From NCBI RefSeq assembly GCF_003287355.1, contig NZ_QMIM01000012.1:80418-144417 (forward strand): a stretch of 64,000 bases of DNA. Direction: 5' to 3'. Origin of the DNA: Halorubrum sp. 48-1-W (GTDB lineage Archaea > Halobacteriota > Halobacteria > Halobacteriales > Haloferacaceae). The notes under the pieces are model-generated. The model saw nothing but the letters and a program-made list of their open reading frames with translations, was not told the origin of the DNA and searched no databases. This document shows positions 33,707 through 42,323 of this stretch, one piece after another (the first letter of the stretch is position 1; the number at the start of each line of letters is the position of its first letter). A program made the translations under genes and the position numbers.

Positions 33707-34855
33707 ATGGACCTGCTCGACGATAGTATCGTGCCGGAGCGCGCACGGGAGATCAAACACGAGGCCCGCGAGTTCGCGGACGAACACATCGCGCCGAACG
33801 CCGAGACCTACTACGAGTCGGGCGAGTACCCATGGGACGTCCTCGAAGCCGGGATGGACGCCGGGCTGGTCGCCCAGGACATCGGCGAGGAGTACGGCGG
33901 GAAGGGGTTCGACCTCGCGCAGGTGCTCGCGATCGCGGAAGAGTTCTACCGCGCCGACGCCGGCATCGCCCTCACGCTCCAGCTCGCCAGCTTCGGCTGT
34001 GAGATGCTCGAGCGGTACGGGACCGACGAACAGAAGGAGGAGTACCTACAGCCGGTCGCGGAGAACGACCAGATATCGGGGCTCGCGGTCTCGGAACCGG
34101 AGACCGGCTCCGACCTCGCCGGGATGACCACGGAGGCGGAGAAGGTCGAGGGGGGCTACGAGATCACCGGCGAGAAGTACTGGGTCGGCAACGCGGTGGA
34201 GGCCGACTGGCTCACCGTCTACGCGAAGACCGGCGAGAGCGACGACCGGTACTCCAACTACACCCTGTTCGTCGTCGAGACCGACCGCGACGGCTACGAG
34301 GCCGAACACATCCCGGAGAAGATGGGCATGCGGGCGTCCAAGCAGGGCCACATCGTCCTCGAGGACTGTTTCGTTCCCGAGGAGAACGTCGTCGGCAGCG
34401 AGGGGGGCGGCTTCTACGTCCTCGCCGACTTCTTCAACCACGGCCGGGTGATCGTCGGCGGACACGGGCTCGGACTCGCCGTCGCCGCCATCGAGGAGGC
34501 CGAGGCGTTCGTCCACGACCGCAACGCCTTCGGCCGGACGGTCAACGAGTTCCAGGCGGTCCAACACACCCTCTCGGACATGCGGATCGGCTTCGAGTCC
34601 GCCCGCGCGCTCAACTGGCGCGCCTGCGAGAAGGTCACGGAGAACGAGGACGCAGGCTACTGGGCCGCCCTCACGAAGACGAAGTCCACGGAGGTCGCAG
34701 TCGACTGCGCCGAGAAGGGGATGAAGCTCCACGGCGGACGCTCGGTCCTCACGGACCGGCGGATCGCCCGAGTGTATCGCGACGCACGGATCCCGGTGAT
34801 CTACGAGGGCGCGAACGACATCCAGCGGAACCTCATCTATCGGCAGTCCAGGTGA
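33707..34855 (+). CDS. Acyl-CoA dehydrogenase
   Basis: 382 residues, the standard length. FAD-contact motifs ISGLAVSEPETGSDLAGM and YWVGNA, the C-terminal helical bundle with MKLHGGRSV and YRDARIPVIYEGANDIQRN are present; the Glu in IYEGANDIQ is the usual catalytic base of the short/medium-chain family. It oxidises an acyl-CoA to the 2-enoyl-CoA, passing electrons to ETF. Chain-length preference cannot be told. The start at 33707 is the first methionine after an AT-rich stretch at 33640-33665. No beta-oxidation partners adjoin it. Confidence 0.93.
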   Translation: MDLLDDSIVPERAREIKHEAREFADEHIAPNAETYYESGEYPWDVLEAGMDAGLVAQDIGEEYGGKGFDLAQVLAIAEEFYRADAGIALTLQLASFGCEMLERYGTDEQKEEYLQPVAENDQISGLAVSEPETGSDLAGMTTEAEKVEGGYEITGEKYWVGNAVEADWLTVYAKTGESDDRYSNYTLFVVETDRDGYEAEHIPEKMGMRASKQGHIVLEDCFVPEENVVGSEGGGFYVLADFFNHGRVIVGGHGLGLAVAAIEEAEAFVHDRNAFGRTVNEFQAVQHTLSDMRIGFESARALNWRACEKVTENEDAGYWAALTKTKSTEVAVDCAEKGMKLHGGRSVLTDRRIARVYRDARIPVIYEGANDIQRNLIYRQSR

Positions 34856-34873
34856 GGTCGGCCTCGTCGGCGG

Positions 34874-35626
34874 TCATTCCGTCGGTTCGACGACCTCTCG
34901 GCTCGTCGGGGCGACGTCCGGATCGGCCTCGCGACCCGAATCACGTTCGAGGTCCTCCTCGAGACGGGCGATCGAGTCCGCGCCCGCGACGGCGACGATC
35001 GCGAACCCGACCTTCGAGACGAGATCGAGGTAGACGAACACCAGCATCTCCGTCGCGGGCGTGAGTAGCCCGAACCCGGTGGGTGCGAGCAACCAGGCGA
35101 TCGGGTACAGCGTCCAGAGGACGACGGTGATGTTTCGAAGCGTGTAGAAGACGGCACGCACGCGGTCGACCTGCTGTGCGGCCGACCGCGGGAGGTTCAC
35201 GAGCAACCCGTACACGAGGCCGAGATACGCGAAGAATGCGACGGCGAAGGCGACCCACGAGACGGTGCCGGTCGTCGTGACGGCAACGATCCCGCCCGCG
35301 ATGACCACCACGTCGACGGCGATCAGCGCAGCGAGCGTCCGCCGGTCGGTCCGTGCGAGCAACGCGAGATAGGCGATCAGAAGCGGCGTCGTGAGCAACC
35401 AGTCGACGTACCGTGCGGTCGGAAGCGTCCCGCCCGGCGTGGCGACGTTTCCGACGTCGACGGCCATCAGGACGTACGCGACCGCCGCGATCCCCGTGAC
35501 CCCGGCGAGCGTCGCGTAGTACGTCGCCTCCGAGGGACGTCGATACCACAGCCACAGCGAGGGAAGCGTCCCGGCGAGCATCCCGGTCGCGCCGATCCAG
35601 GCCCAGAGGGTGACGTCGACGAGCAT
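34874..35626 (-). CDS. sopII: Sensory rhodopsin II (phoborhodopsin)
   Basis: 250 residues with seven membrane helices. It aligns without gaps to Natronomonas SRII numbering at key sites: Arg72 and counterion Asp75 (ARYVDWLLTTP), Tyr174 (LYPIAW), transducer-contact Thr189 and Tyr199, and the retinal lysine at 205 (LDLVSKVGF). Position 204, threonine in Natronomonas SRII and required for signalling, is serine here, and position 105 is Asp rather than Asn. It should be a blue-light photophobic receptor in the membrane. It begins one base after the stop of htrII, its cognate transducer, and is thus co-transcribed. The acidic C-terminal tail is cytoplasmic. Confidence 0.93.
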   Translation of the reverse strand: MLVDVTLWAWIGATGMLAGTLPSLWLWYRRPSEATYYATLAGVTGIAAVAYVLMAVDVGNVATPGGTLPTARYVDWLLTTPLLIAYLALLARTDRRTLAALIAVDVVVIAGGIVAVTTTGTVSWVAFAVAFFAYLGLVYGLLVNLPRSAAQQVDRVRAVFYTLRNITVVLWTLYPIAWLLAPTGFGLLTPATEMLVFVYLDLVSKVGFAIVAVAGADSIARLEEDLERDSGREADPDVAPTSREVVEPTE

Positions 35627-35627
35627 C

Positions 35628-37370
35628 TCAGTTCACCCCCTCCGGGCCGTCGCCGACGAAGTCGAAGGCGGATCCGTTCGTGGATGGCTCCGAATCGGCT
35701 CCGTCCGACGCGAGGTCCATGCCACCGTCGGAGGTCGCCACTCCTCGAGGGGAGGTGTTCGATCGGGAACTCGGTCCCGCCGTCGAGGACCCGAACGACG
35801 GCTCGTCGAAGCCCGTTTCGAGATCCCGTCCGTCGATCGCGTCCAGCCCCTCGGCGTCGTACTCGAAGCTCCCGACGGTGCGTCGGAGCCGGGTGGCACG
35901 GTCCGAGAGCGTCTCGGCGGCGTTCTCGACGGCGCTGAGGGTCCGCTCCTGTTCGTCGACCGCACCCGTGACGTCGTCGGCGGCGCTCGCGGTTTGTGCG
36001 CTGATAGCGGCGACGTCCTCGACGTGGCCGACGACGGTGTCGACCGTGTCCGCCTGCGATTCGGTCGCGTGCGTGATCTCGGTCATGCTAGTGTCGGTCC
36101 GATCGGAGGCCTCGGCGAGCCGTTCGAGGGCGTCGATCGAGGTCTCGACCGTCTCGACGCCGGTCTCGATCCGCTCTTCAGTCTCCGCGATCGAGTCGAC
36201 ACCCGCCTCCGCGCGCGCCTGGACCGCGTGGATCCGGTCTTCGATCTCGGCGGCGGACTCCTGGGTCCGCTCCGCGAGGCTCTTGACCTCCTCCGCGACG
36301 ACGGCGAAGCCCGCGCCGTCGGCGTCCGAGCGCGCAGCCTCGATAGAGGCGTTGAGCGCGAGCATGTTGGTCTGTTCCGCGATCGCGGCGATCGTGTCGA
36401 CCACTTCGCCGATCTCCGCTATCTCCTCGGCCAGCGCCTCGACGTCCTCGGTCGTCTCGGAGGTGACCGTTTCGACGGCGTCCATCTCTTCGAGCGCGGC
36501 CTTCGCGGCCTCCTGTCCCTCCTCGCCGACGGCCGCGGCGTGTTCCGCCGTCTCGGCCACCTCGGTGACCGTCGCCGCGACCTCCTCCGCCGAGGAGGCG
36601 AGCGACTCGGCCTCGTCGGTCGTAGCCCGGAGATCGTCTCGCTGGGTGCGTGCGCCGTCGGCGATCTCCGAGACGGCGCCCGAGACGGTTCCGGTCGTCG
36701 ACCGCAGATCGTCCGTTCGGTCGTCGACGGCTCCCGCGACGGTCGCGGTGTCCTCGGCGACCGACGCGACCGACGCGACCGTCTCCTCGAGTTCCGCCGC
36801 CATCTCGTTGAACGCGGTCCCGACCCGACGGATCGGGTCGCTCTCACAGTCGGGGTCGACCCGTCGAGTGAGGTCGCCGTCGGCGAACGCCCGCATCGCC
36901 CCCTCGTAGGCGGCCGCTTTCCGCTCTATCGTTGCTGTACGCTCGTCCGCCTCGCGCCGTGCCGTCTCGGCGTCCGCCCGCGCCTCCTCCGCCTCGCGGA
37001 TCTCGCGTTTGAGCGACCCCCGCATCTCGTCGAAGGCAGTGAAGAGTCGACCGATCTCGTCGCTCCGTCCCGAGTCCAGAACGACGTCGAGGTCGCCGTC
37101 GGCCATCCGTTCGGCCTTGCGGGTGAGCTGTCGAAGCGAGATGACCGTGTTCGACCCCACGGTTACCCCGATCAACGCGATCCCGATCACGGCGAGCAAC
37201 GTCATGCCGACCAATCCGGATCTGACCTCCGTCCCCGCCCGTCCGAGACCTCCCGTACGGGTGTACACGAGTACCCCGTACGCGACCGAGACGCCCATCA
37301 CTCCGACCAGCGAGGACGCGAGTTTCACGCCGTAACTGGCCCGAAATCGAGTTAGCAGTTCGAATCGCAT
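35628..37370 (-). CDS. htrII: Sensory rhodopsin II transducer (HtrII)
   Basis: 580 residues. Two membrane helices (about 14-36 and 52-72) separated by a very short external loop, so there is no periplasmic ligand domain. Two HAMP-like modules follow ([33 protein letters not shown] and [20 protein letters not shown]), then the methyl-accepting signalling domain with the conserved hairpin tip [31 protein letters not shown]. This is the HtrII architecture of haloalkaliphiles with a short extracellular part. It signals to CheA/CheW for phototaxis. The C-terminal 90 residues are a disordered acidic tail. sopII follows at once. Confidence 0.93.
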   Translation of the reverse strand: MRFELLTRFRASYGVKLASSLVGVMGVSVAYGVLVYTRTGGLGRAGTEVRSGLVGMTLLAVIGIALIGVTVGSNTVISLRQLTRKAERMADGDLDVVLDSGRSDEIGRLFTAFDEMRGSLKREIREAEEARADAETARREADERTATIERKAAAYEGAMRAFADGDLTRRVDPDCESDPIRRVGTAFNEMAAELEETVASVASVAEDTATVAGAVDDRTDDLRSTTGTVSGAVSEIADGARTQRDDLRATTDEAESLASSAEEVAATVTEVAETAEHAAAVGEEGQEAAKAALEEMDAVETVTSETTEDVEALAEEIAEIGEVVDTIAAIAEQTNMLALNASIEAARSDADGAGFAVVAEEVKSLAERTQESAAEIEDRIHAVQARAEAGVDSIAETEERIETGVETVETSIDALERLAEASDRTDTSMTEITHATESQADTVDTVVGHVEDVAAISAQTASAADDVTGAVDEQERTLSAVENAAETLSDRATRLRRTVGSFEYDAEGLDAIDGRDLETGFDEPSFGSSTAGPSSRSNTSPRGVATSDGGMDLASDGADSEPSTNGSAFDFVGDGPEGVN

Positions 37371-37398
37371 CGATTGACGGATCGGAGGGCAACTCCAC

Positions 37399-37434
37399 AG
37401 ATAAATCCGAGCGTCGGAATATCACACGTGATAT
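37399..37434 (-). promoter_or_regulatory. htrII-sopII promoter: TATA element and upstream inverted repeat
   Basis: The minus-strand GGATTTATCT (37399-37408) is a TATA element about 31 bases before the htrII ATG. Upstream of it, 37419-37434 is the inverted repeat ATATCAC-AC-GTGATAT with seven-base arms, ending at the stop of the neighbouring MFS gene. Its place just above the TATA element is where haloarchaeal opsin activator sites lie. Confidence 0.55.
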
Positions 37435-38690
37435 CAACCGGTCGTCCGGCCGTTCTCGGTCGGCGAGATCGACCGCTCGAAGCGGAGCAGTCCGACCGCG
37501 AGAACCACACAACCGCCCGCGAGCGCCGGCCACAACAGCCACTCGAACCCGTAATCGAAGAACGCGCCCCCGACCGCCGATCCGACGCCGAAGCCGATCC
37601 GCTTCGCGACCTCGAGAAGCGAGAGCTGTGAGCCGCGTTCGTTCGCGTCGCCGAGGTCCGACGCGAGCGAGGTGACGAGCGGGGCGTGGAGGATCTCGCC
37701 GAGCGTTCGCAACACGAGGAACGCGCCGACGAGCCCGATCCCGACCCGCGCCGGAGCGCCCGCGACCGCCCAGACGGCGAGCATGGACGTCCCCCACAGC
37801 CCCGCCGACAGGACGAGCCCGCGGGTCCGTCGCCAGTCGGTGACCGCGGCCACGATCGGCAGCTGGAAGACGACGATCACGATCGGGTTGAGCGTGTACA
37901 GGGTGCCGAGCTGTCCCGAACTCAACCCGAGCGTCTCGGTCGCGACGACCGGAACGGTCGCCTGCATCTGTGCGTACATCACGGCGAACCCCACGTTGAG
38001 TCCCGCGAGCGCGAGGATCCGCCGGTCGGTGACCGCCCGCCCCCAGTCGCCGACCGAGTCGCGGAAGGCGACGTCCCGAGTTATCGAGCGGACTCGCGGG
38101 ACGAACGCGAACAGCACGACCGCGACGATCCCGGAGGTGAGCCCGTTGCCGAGGAACACCGCCAGCTCCGCGAACTCGTAGAGGATCCCCCCGACCACGA
38201 ACCCGAGGCCGAACCCGGCGTTGTTCCCGACCTTGAGGAGCGCGTATCCGCGATCCCGGGTCTCCCCGTCGGTGAGGTCGGCGATCATCGCCTGGGCGGC
38301 GGGCACGTACAGGCCGAGGGTGATACCCGCGGCGGCCGCGACGGCGATGAACGAGACCGCCGGGGAGACGGGGGTCGCCGCCGCGAGCGCCTCGACGCCG
38401 GCGTACGCCGCGAGCGTGACCGACGAGAGCGCCATGCTCGCGACCATGACCGGCTTCCGGCCGTACCGGTCGGCGGCGTACCCGCCGGCGGTCGTGCCGA
38501 GCGCAGTGCCGACGTTGTTGGCGAGCAGTCCGATCCCGACGAGCGATAACGCGATGCCGACCGAGAGGTGGAAGTGAACCGTCGCGAACGGGTACACCAG
38601 CCCCGACCCGAACAGGTTGACGAACTGGCCCATCCCGACCACGTACACCGGGCAGGAGAACCCTCGAAGCGGAGCGAGCGGGTCGTACAC
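37434..38690 (-). CDS. Major facilitator superfamily transporter
   Basis: 418 residues, twelve predicted membrane helices. The MFS loop motif ADRYGRKPVMVAS is at about residue 73; ALGTTAGGYAADR, GLYVPAAQAMIADL and LLKVGNNAGFGLGFVVGG agree with multidrug/antiporter-like MFS proteins. Substrate unknown. It shares its strand with htrII but its stop reaches into the htrII promoter palindrome. It has a different helix sequence from the MFS at 22933 and is not a recent duplicate. Confidence 0.85.
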   Translation of the reverse strand: MYDPLAPLRGFSCPVYVVGMGQFVNLFGSGLVYPFATVHFHLSVGIALSLVGIGLLANNVGTALGTTAGGYAADRYGRKPVMVASMALSSVTLAAYAGVEALAAATPVSPAVSFIAVAAAAGITLGLYVPAAQAMIADLTDGETRDRGYALLKVGNNAGFGLGFVVGGILYEFAELAVFLGNGLTSGIVAVVLFAFVPRVRSITRDVAFRDSVGDWGRAVTDRRILALAGLNVGFAVMYAQMQATVPVVATETLGLSSGQLGTLYTLNPIVIVVFQLPIVAAVTDWRRTRGLVLSAGLWGTSMLAVWAVAGAPARVGIGLVGAFLVLRTLGEILHAPLVTSLASDLGDANERGSQLSLLEVAKRIGFGVGSAVGGAFFDYGFEWLLWPALAGGCVVLAVGLLRFERSISPTENGRTTG

Positions 38691-38854
38691 GCGGATCGGT
38701 TCCGCGGGGGATCCACCTGAACGGTTCGGTCGCGGTCACGTCGGCCGGGAGGGAGGTACCCTGAAGGGAGGTGACCCGAGGACGAAAACGAGGTGACGGA
38801 TGAAAACGAGGTGACGGACGAAAACACCAAGCGCCCGCGCCGAGACGTCCACCC

Positions 38855-40651
38855 ATGCGACTCGAGGACTACTGGGGGATCGGTCCGAAGACGAGCGAGC
38901 TGTTGACCGCGGAGCTCGGGACCGACCGGGCCGTCGAGGCGATCGAGTCGGCCGACGTCCGCGCGCTCGTCGACGCCGGGCTCCACCGCGGGCGCGCCAC
39001 GCGGATCCTGCGTCGTGCGAACGGGGAGGCCGGGATGGAGGTGCTGGCGACCGGCGACACGCGCGACGTGTACGACGACCTCCTCACGCTCGCCGCGGGT
39101 TACGCCCTCACCGAACACGCTGCCGACCGGATCCGCGTCCTCACGCCCTCGCTCGACCGGGAGACCGTCGAGTCCCGGCTCGACGGGGTCGTCGCCGCCC
39201 GCGACGCCTGGGCCGGTCTCGACGACGCGGCCCGCGACCGCGTCCGCGAGGCGTTCGCCGTCTACGACGAGGCGGGCGGCACCGACCGGGCGGCCGTCGA
39301 GACCGCGATCACGCTGCGCGAGGCCGGGCTGACCGGCGAGACCTTCGACGCGCTCGCCGACCTCGACGACGACGCGCTCCGCGCCGCCGCGGACGCGCTC
39401 GGGGACGTGCGCGGCTCGCTCGACGGCGACGACGTCGAGGTGGCCCCCGGCGCGGACGACGAACTCGACCGGCTCCGCGAGCGACTCTCGGCCGCCGAGG
39501 CGCTCGCGGACTCGGCGTTCGACGTGCTCGAGACGGTTCGCGACGGCTCCCTCCGAGACTTCGAGGCGTTGGAGGCCGCGACGGTCGACCACGTCGCGAC
39601 GGAGACGGGGGTCGACCGGGCGACCGTTCGGGCTGCCGCCCCCGACGACGCGCTCGACGCGGCGGACTTCGTCTCCGCCACCCTCCGCGGGCTCGTCGAC
39701 GAGCTGTCGGCCGCGGTCGACGATCGGGAGGCGGCGGTCGCGGCCGACCTCCGCGAGCGGGTCGGGGACGCGGGCGGCGACGTCGAGCGCGCGGTCGAGG
39801 TGGTCTCCGACGTCGCCGTCGACCTCTCGCTCGGCCGGTTCGCAGCCGAGTACGACATGGTCCGCCCACAGCTCGTCGAGGACGGCCTCGCGGTCCGGAA
39901 CGCCCGGAGCCCCTTCGTCTCCGACCCCGTCCAGCCGGTGTCGTACGCGATCGGGGACCACTCGCTGTCGGACGGGGCGGGCGTGTCGAACGCCGAGTCG
40001 CCGCCGTCGGGCGACCGGGTGAGCGTGCTCACGGGCGCGAACTCCGGGGGGAAGACGACGCTACTGGAGACGCTGTGTGCGGTGACGCTCCTGGCGTCGA
40101 TGGGCCTCCCGGTCCCCGCCGAGGAGGCGGAGGTCGGGACGTTCGACCGGATCGTCTTCCACCGCCGACACGCCTCCTTCAACGCTGGGGTGCTCGAGTC
40201 GACGCTACGGTCGGTCGTTCCCCCGCTGGTCGAGGAGGGTCGGACGCTGATGCTCGTCGACGAGTTCGAGGCGATCACGGAGCCCGGACGCGCCGCCGAC
40301 CTCCTCAACGGGCTCGTCGACCTCACCGTCGACAGGGGCGCGCTCGGTGTGTACGTCACCCACCTCGCTGACGACCTCAGCCCGCTGCCCGAGACGGCCC
40401 GGATCGACGGGATCTTCGCGGAGGGGCTCACGAACGACCTCGAACTGCGCGTCGACTACCAGCCGCGGTTCGGCACGATCGGCAGGTCGACGCCGGAGTT
40501 CATCGTCTCGCGACTCGTCGCCAACGCGACCGACCGGGCGGTCCGCGGCGGGTTCGAACACCTCGCGAGCGCGGTCGGCGAGGCGGCCGTCCAGCGGACC
40601 CTGTCGGACGCGCGCTGGACGCCGGGGGACGACCGGTCCGACGATGACTGA
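38855..40651 (+). CDS. MutS-like ATPase with N-terminal helix-hairpin-helix, archaeal type
   Basis: 598 residues. An N-terminal HhH-like stretch (YWGIGPKTSELLTAELG) is followed by a long helical lever region and a C-terminal MutS-type ABC ATPase: Walker A TGANSGGKTTLLE (about residue 395), Walker B TLMLVDEFEA, and a final TPEFIVSRL motif. It lacks the MutS mismatch-recognition domain (no Phe-x-Glu), so it is not a canonical mismatch-repair MutS but the MutS-related family found in Archaea, possibly acting on branched or recombining DNA. The stop overlaps the next gene's start by eight bases. Confidence 0.8.
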   Translation: MRLEDYWGIGPKTSELLTAELGTDRAVEAIESADVRALVDAGLHRGRATRILRRANGEAGMEVLATGDTRDVYDDLLTLAAGYALTEHAADRIRVLTPSLDRETVESRLDGVVAARDAWAGLDDAARDRVREAFAVYDEAGGTDRAAVETAITLREAGLTGETFDALADLDDDALRAAADALGDVRGSLDGDDVEVAPGADDELDRLRERLSAAEALADSAFDVLETVRDGSLRDFEALEAATVDHVATETGVDRATVRAAAPDDALDAADFVSATLRGLVDELSAAVDDREAAVAADLRERVGDAGGDVERAVEVVSDVAVDLSLGRFAAEYDMVRPQLVEDGLAVRNARSPFVSDPVQPVSYAIGDHSLSDGAGVSNAESPPSGDRVSVLTGANSGGKTTLLETLCAVTLLASMGLPVPAEEAEVGTFDRIVFHRRHASFNAGVLESTLRSVVPPLVEEGRTLMLVDEFEAITEPGRAADLLNGLVDLTVDRGALGVYVTHLADDLSPLPETARIDGIFAEGLTNDLELRVDYQPRFGTIGRSTPEFIVSRLVANATDRAVRGGFEHLASAVGEAAVQRTLSDARWTPGDDRSDDD

Positions 40652-41150
40652 TCCCGAACGTTCCGGCGAGGAGGCCGACCCGACGCGGATCCGGTCGATA
40701 GCGGTCCACCGCGAGGACGTCGCGAACGCCCTCGAGGCGACGCTGCGGACCGACCGGCGGGCCGTCCTGCGGGTGACGCCGCCGTACTCCGGCCGGATGC
40801 GCGCGCGGATCCACACGGTCGGCGAGGACGAGACGGCGCGGACGCGGGCGGGCCCTCCGTCCGCCGGGGGCGACACCGACGGGTCCGACCGGCCGATCCA
40901 CCTCGACCCGGCCGACCTCGTCGCGGACCCGCCGCCGTACCCCGAAGTCGACGAGACCGCCGCAGCGTACCCGGACGCCGACGTGGAGACCCGCCGGGAG
41001 CGACACGCCGAAGCCGTCCGCTCGTGGCGGGAGGCGGTCCGCGAGGCGGTCGGCGGGACCGTCGAGGTACCGGTGGACGGGGAGCGCGGGGGCGAGGGCG
41101 ACGCCGACGGGGGGCGGACCCACGAGGTCGACGTGGTCGCGCTCGGGTGA
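40644..41150 (+). CDS. Conserved haloarchaeal protein coupled to the MutS-like gene
   Basis: 168 residues. The start lies inside the end of the MutS-like gene (overlap of eight bases). Segments IAVHREDVANALEATLRTDRRAVLRVTPPYSGRMRARIHTV and PIHLDPADLVADPPPYPEVDETAAAYPDADVETRRERHAEAVRSWREAV look like a small alpha/beta domain followed by a helical region. This is a Halobacteria-restricted family as far as I know; no catalytic motif is evident. Coupling suggests a shared role with the MutS-like ATPase. Confidence 0.7.
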   Translation: MTDPERSGEEADPTRIRSIAVHREDVANALEATLRTDRRAVLRVTPPYSGRMRARIHTVGEDETARTRAGPPSAGGDTDGSDRPIHLDPADLVADPPPYPEVDETAAAYPDADVETRRERHAEAVRSWREAVREAVGGTVEVPVDGERGGEGDADGGRTHEVDVVALG

Positions 41151-41200
41151 CCGGCGGGAGCCGTCAGCGGAGCGTCGGCGACGGTTCCGATACGGCGGGT

Positions 41201-42271
41201 TCAGCGACGGTTCTCGATGTGGCGGGCGATCCGCTCGAGGCCCTCCTCGAGTTCCTCGGTGTGGAGGCCGAAGCCGATCCGGAACCGGTCGGGATAGTCG
41301 AAGACCTCCCCGGGCGCGAGGACGACGCTCTCGGCCTCGAAGAGGGTCCGACAGAACTCCTTGCCGCTCTCGAACCCGTCTGGGACGGTCACGAAGCCGT
41401 TCACGCCCGTCGGCTCGAACCACTCGAGGTCGTGGCGATCGACGAAGTCGGCGACGCGCTCCCGGTTCGCCGTCGCGTGCGCGCGGTTCGCCTCGAGGAT
41501 GTCGGCCTCCTGGTCGCCCATCGCCTGCCGGGCGATGTGGGCCCCGACGAGCGGCGGCGAGATGGTCGTGTAGTCCTTCCACTTCCGCACCGCGTCCGCG
41601 GTCTCCGGGTCGGCGACGACCCATCCGAGACGCGCACCCGCGAGCCCGTAGGACTTCGAGACGCCCGCGGCGGAGATCGCCTTCGGCCCGAGCGCCGCCG
41701 CCGGCGGGTGCGGGTCGTCTGCGAGCATCCGGTACACCTCGTCGACGAGCAGGTAGGCGCCGTTGTCCGCGACGAGGTCGTACAGCGCCCGCATCGTCTC
41801 CGGCCCGAGGTACTTCCCGGTCGGGTTGCTCGGGTTCGTGAGGACGACGAGTCGGGTGTCGGGACGCATCGCCTCCGCGACGGCGTCGACCGAGAGGTCC
41901 CACGCCGGCGGCTCCGTTCGGACCCGGGTCACCTCCCCGATCGACTCGGGCACGCTCGCGAGCGACTGATACGTCGGCGAGACGACGACGCTGTGGTCCC
42001 CCTCGTCCAGAAGCGACATGAACGTGAGGTAGTCCGCCTCCTGCGTACCGCAGGTGAGGACGACCTCCTCCGCGTCACGGCCGTAGCGCTCGGCGATCTC
42101 CGCTCTGAACTCGGGTTTCCCGTCCGTGGGGATGACGTAGCCGAGCTCGCCCACGTCGAGGTCGAACCGGTCGGCCGGGAGGCTTCGCACGCCGCTCTCG
42201 GCGAGCATCAGGTCCGCGTCCGGCTCGTACTCGTCCAGCCACCGCTCGAGTTCGAATTGGGGGATGTCCAT
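41201..42271 (-). CDS. Class I/II pyridoxal-phosphate aminotransferase
   Basis: 356 residues. Fold-type I features: TCGTQEADYL, NPSNPTGKY (substrate/PLP contact), LVDEVYRML with the PLP-ring aspartate, Schiff-base lysine in AAGVSKSYGLAGARLGW, and the C-terminal arginine in FRIGFGLHTEELEEGL. Likely an amino-acid or capreomycidine-synthase-like aminotransferase; specificity unknown. Start 42271 (MDIPQFELERWL) is preferred over 42283, since it begins the conserved region. It is convergent with the preceding operon and 52 bases before the GH15 stop. Confidence 0.88.
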   Translation of the reverse strand: MDIPQFELERWLDEYEPDADLMLAESGVRSLPADRFDLDVGELGYVIPTDGKPEFRAEIAERYGRDAEEVVLTCGTQEADYLTFMSLLDEGDHSVVVSPTYQSLASVPESIGEVTRVRTEPPAWDLSVDAVAEAMRPDTRLVVLTNPSNPTGKYLGPETMRALYDLVADNGAYLLVDEVYRMLADDPHPPAAALGPKAISAAGVSKSYGLAGARLGWVVADPETADAVRKWKDYTTISPPLVGAHIARQAMGDQEADILEANRAHATANRERVADFVDRHDLEWFEPTGVNGFVTVPDGFESGKEFCRTLFEAESVVLAPGEVFDYPDRFRIGFGLHTEELEEGLERIARHIENRR

Positions 42272-42323
42272 CGTTGCCACCACCTAGACGGGGAGTCGAT
42301 GATAACCGTTCGGTGTGGGCTGA

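Noticed and set aside
35610..37355. Plus-strand frame opposite htrII
   Set aside because: Composition is Asp/Arg/Leu-rich without motifs; the opposite strand holds the complete signalling domain of a transducer.
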